Source of the DNA: Chitinophaga sancti
GTDB lineage: Bacteria; Bacteroidota; Bacteroidia; Chitinophagales; Chitinophagaceae
Length of the DNA stretch: 64,000 bases
Reading direction: 5' to 3'
Assembly: GCF_034424315.1 (NCBI RefSeq)
Contig: NZ_CP139972.1
Span: 2,480,001 to 2,544,000, forward strand
The translations under genes were made by a program, and so were the position numbers. Numbering within the stretch: the stretch's first letter is position 1; the number at the start of each line of letters is the position of its first letter. Under the pieces are notes generated by a model. It ran no database searches. It saw only the letters and a program-made list of their open reading frames with translations, and was not told where the DNA came from. Shown piece by piece: positions 58,064 to 64,000 of this stretch.

Positions 58064-58525
58064 ATGAATACTTCATATAGGTTAGCGCGGCTGATGGATG
58101 CTGAAGAACTCACCATAATGTCCATGGAACTATACACCGAAATTAGCAGCCGCAAAGACTTTACGGACAATAAGATTGTGGCTACGCTGCGGTTCTATGA
58201 ACAGCATAGCAATATGGGAGAAGTATTGATGATTGAATGTGATGGTAACCTGGCGGGGTATTCTATTATTTTTAGATTCTGGAGTCACGAATATGGAGGG
58301 CTGATGCTTGGGGTGGATGAATTGTATATCAAGAAAAAATACCGCAGATTAGGAACGGCAAAGCAGTTTATCGATCTGTTGATTGCTGCAGAACGTGGCT
58401 ATCCCCTATTTGCGGGTATTGAACTGGAAGCGCATTTTAGTAATACGCTTGCTAATAAGTTATTTGCCTCTTTGGGTATTCCTCAGAATGATAATGCCCA
58501 TTATATAAAGCTGTTTAAAAAATAA
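58064..58525 (+). CDS. GNAT family N-acetyltransferase
   Basis: Starting at ATG 58064 (MNTSYRLARLMDAEELTIMS), the 153-residue protein has the GNAT core strand MLGVDELYIKKKYRRLGTAK, where RRLGTA is the acetyl-CoA loop. It lacks the second Gly of the classical RxxGxG. The last part is LANKLFASLGIPQNDNAHYI. It is distinct from the enzyme at 54118 and stands alone after IS debris. The substrate is unknown. Confidence 0.82.
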   Translation: MNTSYRLARLMDAEELTIMSMELYTEISSRKDFTDNKIVATLRFYEQHSNMGEVLMIECDGNLAGYSIIFRFWSHEYGGLMLGVDELYIKKKYRRLGTAKQFIDLLIAAERGYPLFAGIELEAHFSNTLANKLFASLGIPQNDNAHYIKLFKK

Positions 58526-58696
58526 TTCCCATAATCTGTACAAGTCTTTCCTTATAAACGCCATTGCAGGAATGTAATGGGATGATCATCTTTGTATTAA
58601 TTTTTAAATACGGGTAAGCCCGGAACTTTATCAAGTTGGCATTGGTTATCATCCGGCTGTTTCTTTCAAGGAATAGCCTATTTTTTTAACTGATCA

Positions 58697-59170
58697 TTAC
58701 ATCGTGGGATGTTGTTCTACCAATGTCCAGGATTGTGATTTGTTATCCTTCTTCTTTCCGGTCAACACGATATTATCTTCTCCCTGCGTAATATACAGCT
58801 CTGTTCCTTTCACCCTGATCAGGTAACTGTTCTTCTCTCCGGGCAGGAATTCATATTGCTGGCCAGCTATAGGTTGTTCTTCCAGTGATACCCCTTCGGC
58901 CGCCGCTGTTTTAGCTTGCAAGGTTTTTCCTGAGAAGAGATTTTTCAACTGGTAAGCCTGGCCTTCAATATTCTTAAAATCCCAGGTTACACATTTCCAG
59001 TTAACAGGAGAATAAGGAACGATGGGAGTTCCATTGGCAGTGTTTGCATCTTTGATGCGGAGTACCATGCCGGAGGATACGTTCTTGATGGCATAAGTTC
59101 CTTTGATGGTCTGAGCATACGTGGTGACAGTGGCGAAAATGATAGCCAGTGTACAGAATAAGCTTTTCAT
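58697..59170 (-). CDS. Secreted ricin-type beta-trefoil lectin-like protein
   Basis: Starting at MKSLFCTLAIIFATVTTYAQ, a signal peptide, the 157-residue protein is a single beta-trefoil. It has GTYAIKNVSSGMVLRIKDAN, YQLKNLFSGKTLQAKTAAA and SYLIRVKGTELYITQGEDN, ending SQSWTLVEQHPTM. These repeats resemble the RICIN domain of the GH78 enzyme at 37973. No enzyme is attached, so it likely binds sugars on the surface or in the periplasm. An upstream in-frame GTG/ATG would only add a non-signal prefix, so I prefer 59170. Confidence 0.8.
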   Translation of the reverse strand: MKSLFCTLAIIFATVTTYAQTIKGTYAIKNVSSGMVLRIKDANTANGTPIVPYSPVNWKCVTWDFKNIEGQAYQLKNLFSGKTLQAKTAAAEGVSLEEQPIAGQQYEFLPGEKNSYLIRVKGTELYITQGEDNIVLTGKKKDNKSQSWTLVEQHPTM

Positions 59171-59354
59171 GATAAATGGATTTTCTATCCCAAATATATA
59201 AAAAAGCAGCGCCATAGGGGGATATGGCGCTGCGGGTTAACAACAATTTATCTACCTATTACAACTGTTTTTTGATGAATAATCAGGACTGACTTCTTTC
59301 CATTATGACTAGCAGGAATGGAATTCCTTCTTTATAAAGGGTTTGTATTCCGTC

Positions 59355-60770
59355 CTACTGCCATCCACCGCCCAGGCTCCTGTACAATTCCACCCCGGCA
59401 CTCAACTGCTGCCGGGTAATGTCTGCCTGGGTTAGCTCAGCCTGCAAAGATTTACCCTGTGCGGTAATAACTTCCAGGTAGTTAGCCATACCACTGCGGA
59501 ATAATAATTGCGCATGACGGGTAGCCAGCTGCGTTGTCTGTACCTGCTGTGAGGCAATCGTTTGCTGTGATTTCAGTTTATCCAGTTTCACCAGTGAATT
59601 GCTCACTTCTCCTACTGCCTCCAGGGCCAGCTGGCGGAAGCGGATTACGGCTTCTTCCCGCTGTACTTTTGCTACTTCCAACTGAGTTTTCAGTTGTCTG
59701 TGCTGAAACAATGGTTGTGTAAGGCTGGCTCCTGCCACTCCAAATAATGAAGCTGGCAGCGTAAACCAATCACTTGCTTTGAATGCATTCAAACCTCCGG
59801 AAGCCGTGATCGTCAATGCGGGATACATACTACCCTGTGCTACGCCTACTTTTGCATTTGCGGCTACCAGTGCCATTTCTCCTGCTCTTACATCCGGACG
59901 CTTGCTGATCATATTAGCAGGAATACCCACCGGCAGTGATTCGCGCATCAAATTTGTGCCCAGTCGCTGACTACGGGCTACGCTACCCGGTAATTCACCA
60001 GTGAGGATCCGCAATGTATTCTCCTGTATTGCCTGTGCCTGTTCTAATTGAGGAACCAGCAATGCGGCTGTTTGTTGCTGTGCTATGGCCTGTTGTACAC
60101 CCAGTTCGGTCACCTCTCCCGCAGTTTTTTGCAGGCGGATCATTTGAACAATGGTATCACTGAGTGAGAGACTGTTTTTGGCTATTTGCAATTGCGCATC
60201 CAGCATCAGCAGGTTATAGTATGCATTGGCAATATCTGATACGAGGGTTGTTTGCACAGCATGTGCTCCTTCGTAGCTTTCCAGGTAGCTGGCCAGTGCA
60301 GCTTCTTTTTGTCTCCTGATCTTGCCCCACACATCTATTTCCCAGGATACTGCAGCATTCAGTGAATAATCTTCGATATGATCTGTACCCAGGAATGTTT
60401 TTAAACTGGTTCCGTTCAAACTGTTATTTGAAGGATTCGTTGTATTTGCTGCCACATTCAGGGTAGCGGTTGGTAACCATGCTACCTTTGCTGCTTTCAC
60501 GTAAGCATCCGCTTCTTCTATCCGCTTCACGGCCAACTGCAAATCATAGTTACCATTCAGCCCTGCGCTGATGAGTCTTTGTAAGGTCGTATCTGCAAAG
60601 AATTCCTTCCATGGCACCGCAGCTATGCTGGTATCCGAAGGGGCTTTGTCGTCGAATTGCTGCGGCAGTACCAGGGCGGGCTGTTTGTAGTCACGGCCCA
60701 CCCGGCATGCTGCCACTATTGTACTTATAGCAATGAAGACGATTAAGACACTTATATAATTTTTAGTCAT
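59355..60770 (-). CDS. RND efflux outer-membrane lipoprotein (OprM/NodT family)
   Basis: Starting at ATG 60770 (MTKNYISVLIVFIAIST), the 471-residue protein has a lipoprotein signal with lipobox VAAC (Cys about 22). The motif RVGRDYKQPALVLPQQF, typical of the family, follows. Two OEP repeats form the channel, including ISKRPDVRAGEMALVAANA and LVAANAKVGVAQGSMYPALT, the latter conserved in OprM. It is the outer-membrane duct for the transporter gene located 20 nt upstream (60791-63958), and the two form an operon. A GTG start 3 nt upstream is less likely. Confidence 0.93.
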   Translation of the reverse strand: MTKNYISVLIVFIAISTIVAACRVGRDYKQPALVLPQQFDDKAPSDTSIAAVPWKEFFADTTLQRLISAGLNGNYDLQLAVKRIEEADAYVKAAKVAWLPTATLNVAANTTNPSNNSLNGTSLKTFLGTDHIEDYSLNAAVSWEIDVWGKIRRQKEAALASYLESYEGAHAVQTTLVSDIANAYYNLLMLDAQLQIAKNSLSLSDTIVQMIRLQKTAGEVTELGVQQAIAQQQTAALLVPQLEQAQAIQENTLRILTGELPGSVARSQRLGTNLMRESLPVGIPANMISKRPDVRAGEMALVAANAKVGVAQGSMYPALTITASGGLNAFKASDWFTLPASLFGVAGASLTQPLFQHRQLKTQLEVAKVQREEAVIRFRQLALEAVGEVSNSLVKLDKLKSQQTIASQQVQTTQLATRHAQLLFRSGMANYLEVITAQGKSLQAELTQADITRQQLSAGVELYRSLGGGWQ

Positions 60771-60790
60771 CACTTTTTACTTTAATTATT

Positions 60791-63700
60791 TTAATACTCT
60801 GCTGCTGTTTCCATGTCTTCCTGCCTTACAGGTTTGCCAGTGATGCGTTCCTGTATGTATTGGAAAATAATGAACAGCACCGGTATCACAAAGATGCCCA
60901 GCAATACACCAGTTAACATACCTCCGGCTGCTCCGAAACTGATAGAACGGTTACCCTGTGCAGATGACCCTGTTGCTCTCATGAGTGGTGTCAAACCGGC
61001 GATGAATGCAAAGGATGTCATGAGGATCGGACGCAGACGTAATTTCGCCGCCTCCAGTGCAGAGGCCAGTAAGCCCATGCCTCCCTTACGCCGCTGTACA
61101 GCATATTCCACGATCAGGATGGCGTTCTTAGCCAGCAAACCAATCAGCATGATCAGGCCTACCTGCACATAGATATTGTTGTCTATACCTGCCAGGTTAA
61201 TAAAGGCAAATACACCGAAGATACCCAGCGGAATAGAAAGAATCACGGAGAATGGCAGGATGTAACTCTCATACTGTGCTGACAGCAGGAAGTATACGAA
61301 GATCAGACACAGGAGGAAAATGATACCTGCCTGGCCACCGGCTGCAATTTCTTCTTTCGTCATACCCACCCACTCATAAGAGTATCCTCTTGGCAGGTAT
61401 TGTGCTGCTACTTCTTCCACAGCCCTGATCGCATCGCCAGAGCTATAGCCTGGTTTCGGCTGACCATTGATGGTCACTGCATTAAAGAGGTTATTACGTG
61501 TCACGGTTTCGGGGCCATATACTCTATCCAGCTTCACGACCGTGTTCATTGGTACCATTTCGCCTGATTCGTTCTTTACATATACTTCATCCAGCGAAGA
61601 AGGTTCTGCACGTGCAGGAACATCCGCCTGAACAATCACCCTGTAGTATTTACCGAACCGGTTGAAGTCAGACGCAAAAGTGCTACCATAAAATACCTGC
61701 AATGTTTGCAAAATGTCGGCTACTTTTATTCCCAGTTGTTTCGCCTTGCTATCATCGATCTGTACACTGTATTGTGGGTTACCGGCATTAAACGTTGTAA
61801 AGGCAAAAGCAATTTCCTTACGTTTCATCAGTTCTCCAATAAAACCGTAAGTTGTGTTAGCCAGTTTGTCCATCGGACCACCTGCGCGGTCCTGCAGGAT
61901 CACCTCAAAACCATCTACGTTACTGAAACCAGGCACTGTCGGCATGTTAAACATAAAGATATTTGCTTCGGGAATACCTGCCAGTGCACCTTGCATCATA
62001 CCCATTACAGATTTCAGGTCTTTCACCTGTCCCCGCTCTTCAAATGGTTTGAGTTTTACGAAACCAACACCGGATGCGGAACTGCTGGAGTTCGTAATGA
62101 TGTTAAAACCAGATACGCTCAGGTAAGAGTGTACTGACTGGAAGTCGTGCATAATTTTCTCCACCTTACCCACTACCTCTCTGGTGCGCTGTAGTGAAGC
62201 ACCGGGAGGCATGCTCACGGAGTATACTACGAAACCATTGTCTTCTGTCGGAATAAATCCGGTAGGTGTACGTCTTACTAAGTATACGGTTACGGCGGTG
62301 ATCAATGCCAAACCACCAATTGCGATCCATTTACGTCTTACGAGGAAACGGAGACTATTTATATATTTTGCAGTAACTGCATTGAAACCGGTATTGAATG
62401 CATTGAAGAAACGGCTACCAAAACCCGCAGCAACATGCTTTGGTTGATGCTCGTCTCCATGGTGCGTATTTTTCAATAACAGGGCACAAAGTGCAGGGCT
62501 AAGGGTCAATGCGTTCAATGCAGAGATCAGGATAGCGATGGCTAGTGTAAAGGCGAACTGGCGGTAGAACACACCTGCAGGTCCCTGCATAAAACCAACC
62601 GGTACAAATACCGCTGCCATGACGAGGGTGATGGAGATGATTGCACCTGATATTTCCTGCATACTGGTAATAGTTGCATTGCGAGGCGACATATTAATTC
62701 GCTCCATTTTTGCGTGCACGGCCTCGACGACGACGATGGCATCATCCACCACGATACCAATAGCCAGTACCAGTGCGAAAAGGGTGAGCAGGTTGATGGT
62801 AAAACCAAACAGCTGCATAAAAAAGAAGGTACCGATGATCGCTACCGGTACTGCGATAGCAGGAATCAGGGTAGAACGGAAATCCTGTAAGAATATGAAT
62901 ACAACGATAAATACCAGTATAAATGCTTCCAGCAGGGTATGTTTAACCTGATCGATAGATTCATCCAGATATTCCTTGGTGCTGTAGATATTAAAATATT
63001 CTACGCCTTTGGGGAATTGCAGGGATGCCTTCTTCATCAGGGCATTGGCAGCTACCTGTATATCATTTGCGTTTGAACCTGCAGTCTGATAGATAGCTAT
63101 ACCAATACCGTATTTCCCATTCACCTTAGTGTCGCTGCTATATGTAAAGGAACCAAACTCCACCCTGGCCACATCTTTCAGGCGCAGCAAAGAACCGTCT
63201 GCATTTGCTTTCAGCACCATATTTTCATAGTCTTCGTGCTGATTCAGCTTTCCTTTATATTTTAATACATATTCAAATGCCCTGTCGCTGCTTTCGCCAA
63301 ACCGACCTGGTGCTGCTTCCACGTTTTGGTCATGAATGGAATTCAGTACATCCTGTGGAGAGAGGTGGTTAGCTGCCAGACGGTCAGGATGCAGCCAGAT
63401 ACGCATAGAGTAATCCTTCGCACCGAATACCATAGCCTGACCTACGCCGGTAATACGCTGTAATTCAGGAATGATGTTGATCTTTGCATAGTTTTGCAGG
63501 AATTTTTCATCATATTCTGATGTATTACTCATCAGGTTCACCACCATGATCATACTGTTCTGTTTCTTCTCTGTGGTGATACCTGCGCTTACAACTTCTG
63601 ATGGCAGCAGGGAAGTTGCTTTTGATACACGGTTCTGTACGTTTACAGCCGCCAGATCAGGATCAGTGCCAAGTTTGAAGTATACGCTGAGGGTCATGGA

Positions 63701-63958
63701 ACCATCATTATTTGAAGTAGAGGTCATGTAAGTCATGTTCTCTACACCGTTCACGGCTTCTTCGATTGGAGTTGCTACGGAACGGGCTACCACTTCGGCA
63801 TTTGCTCCAGGATAGGACGCGGTAACGGCTACGCAGGGAGGCGCGATGTCCGGAAACTGAGTAACCGGCAATGTAAACAGCGATAAGATCCCCAACAGTA
63901 CCAGCAGGATGGAGACCACCGTAGCCAGTACAGGCCTTTCTATAAATCTTCTTAACAT
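60791..63958 (-). CDS. RND efflux pump inner-membrane transporter (AcrB/HAE1 type)
   Basis: This 1055-residue protein is full length for AcrB. It starts MLRRFIERPVLATVVSILLV. Porter-domain motifs include GIAIYQTAGSNANDIQ. Helix 4 contains the proton-relay Asp pair in LALVLAIGIVVDDAIVVVEA. The second half repeats the fold (FIPTEDNGFVVYSVSMPPGA, GLLAKNAILIVEYAVQRRK, RLRPILMTSFAFIAGLTPL). It exports hydrophobic compounds using the proton gradient. The outer-membrane partner lies 20 nt downstream. The adaptor gene, usually directly upstream, must be beyond the right edge because only 42 nt remain. It is a different subtype from the truncated pump at 1-762. Confidence 0.95.
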   Translation of the reverse strand: MLRRFIERPVLATVVSILLVLLGILSLFTLPVTQFPDIAPPCVAVTASYPGANAEVVARSVATPIEEAVNGVENMTYMTSTSNNDGSMTLSVYFKLGTDPDLAAVNVQNRVSKATSLLPSEVVSAGITTEKKQNSMIMVVNLMSNTSEYDEKFLQNYAKINIIPELQRITGVGQAMVFGAKDYSMRIWLHPDRLAANHLSPQDVLNSIHDQNVEAAPGRFGESSDRAFEYVLKYKGKLNQHEDYENMVLKANADGSLLRLKDVARVEFGSFTYSSDTKVNGKYGIGIAIYQTAGSNANDIQVAANALMKKASLQFPKGVEYFNIYSTKEYLDESIDQVKHTLLEAFILVFIVVFIFLQDFRSTLIPAIAVPVAIIGTFFFMQLFGFTINLLTLFALVLAIGIVVDDAIVVVEAVHAKMERINMSPRNATITSMQEISGAIISITLVMAAVFVPVGFMQGPAGVFYRQFAFTLAIAILISALNALTLSPALCALLLKNTHHGDEHQPKHVAAGFGSRFFNAFNTGFNAVTAKYINSLRFLVRRKWIAIGGLALITAVTVYLVRRTPTGFIPTEDNGFVVYSVSMPPGASLQRTREVVGKVEKIMHDFQSVHSYLSVSGFNIITNSSSSASGVGFVKLKPFEERGQVKDLKSVMGMMQGALAGIPEANIFMFNMPTVPGFSNVDGFEVILQDRAGGPMDKLANTTYGFIGELMKRKEIAFAFTTFNAGNPQYSVQIDDSKAKQLGIKVADILQTLQVFYGSTFASDFNRFGKYYRVIVQADVPARAEPSSLDEVYVKNESGEMVPMNTVVKLDRVYGPETVTRNNLFNAVTINGQPKPGYSSGDAIRAVEEVAAQYLPRGYSYEWVGMTKEEIAAGGQAGIIFLLCLIFVYFLLSAQYESYILPFSVILSIPLGIFGVFAFINLAGIDNNIYVQVGLIMLIGLLAKNAILIVEYAVQRRKGGMGLLASALEAAKLRLRPILMTSFAFIAGLTPLMRATGSSAQGNRSISFGAAGGMLTGVLLGIFVIPVLFIIFQYIQERITGKPVRQEDMETAAEY

Positions 63959-64000
63959 AAGTCTTTTTTGAATTTTTTATAATGACATCGACTTTTAGAA

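Noticed and set aside
1..64000. CRISPR arrays, rRNA genes, prophage modules, replication origin
   Set aside because: I saw no regularly spaced repeats, no rRNA sequence, no phage structural or integrase gene and no DnaA-box cluster.

Overview
Organism. The window looks like a Bacteroidota chromosome, most likely a Chitinophaga-type member of the Chitinophagaceae. Supporting signs are type IX secretion C-terminal sorting domains of both kinds (37973-41536 and 49492-51525), a CarboxypepD_reg/plug/barrel receptor, GH97 and GH78 enzymes, many AraC regulators, weak Shine-Dalgarno sequences with TAnnTTTG promoters, and a class I lanthipeptide-type leader peptide. The assignment rests on family knowledge, not on a database search. 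Layout. 1-4.6 kb: the start of an RND pump gene, its TolC partner and an AraC regulator, back to back with a lipocalin-like/AraC pair. 5-13 kb: a leftward three-gene unit (cytoplasmic HExxH metallopeptidase, two envelope proteins) beside a NarL-type two-component pair and two small unknown genes. Copies of an inverted repeat GGGTG-N4-CACCC lie upstream of both transcription units. A decayed MFS gene follows. 13-17 kb: an AsmA-like/GT51 transglycosylase and an outer-membrane receptor. 17-26 kb: a biosynthetic island with a NodB-type deacetylase, a UDP-GlcNAc 2-epimerase, a methyltransferase, GT4 and GT2 glycosyltransferases, a 542-residue protein of unknown family, a 55-residue peptide ending in a four-cysteine core, and an ABC exporter. 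I read this as a candidate peptide natural-product (RiPP) locus, possibly involving glycosylation. It is the strongest candidate here for an undescribed system. 27-36 kb: a single 2893-codon, AT-rich gene for a cyclic beta-1,2-glucan synthase (GT84 plus GH94), followed by an IS1182-type remnant. 36-44 kb: a secreted unknown protein, a large secreted GH78 rhamnosidase with lectin-like domains and a GH97 enzyme. 44-45 kb: a graveyard with a group II intron 3' end, a 69-bp palindromic element also present at 4.6 kb, and an IS transposase scrap. 45-48.4 kb: a QIEHH-type fatty acid desaturase next to an RNA-binding cassette (two cold-shock proteins, two RRM proteins and one broken RRM gene). 48.6-56.4 kb: an acyltransferase, tRNA-Ser(TGA), a gliding/T9SS protein, a secreted amidohydrolase, an orphan lanthipeptide-type precursor, small genes, and a subtilase with a possible stand-alone propeptide-like inhibitor. 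56.7-64 kb: an AraC regulator with palindromic sites upstream, IS debris, a GNAT enzyme, a ricin-fold lectin, and a second RND pump (outer membrane lipoprotein and inner membrane transporter) whose adaptor must lie beyond the right edge.
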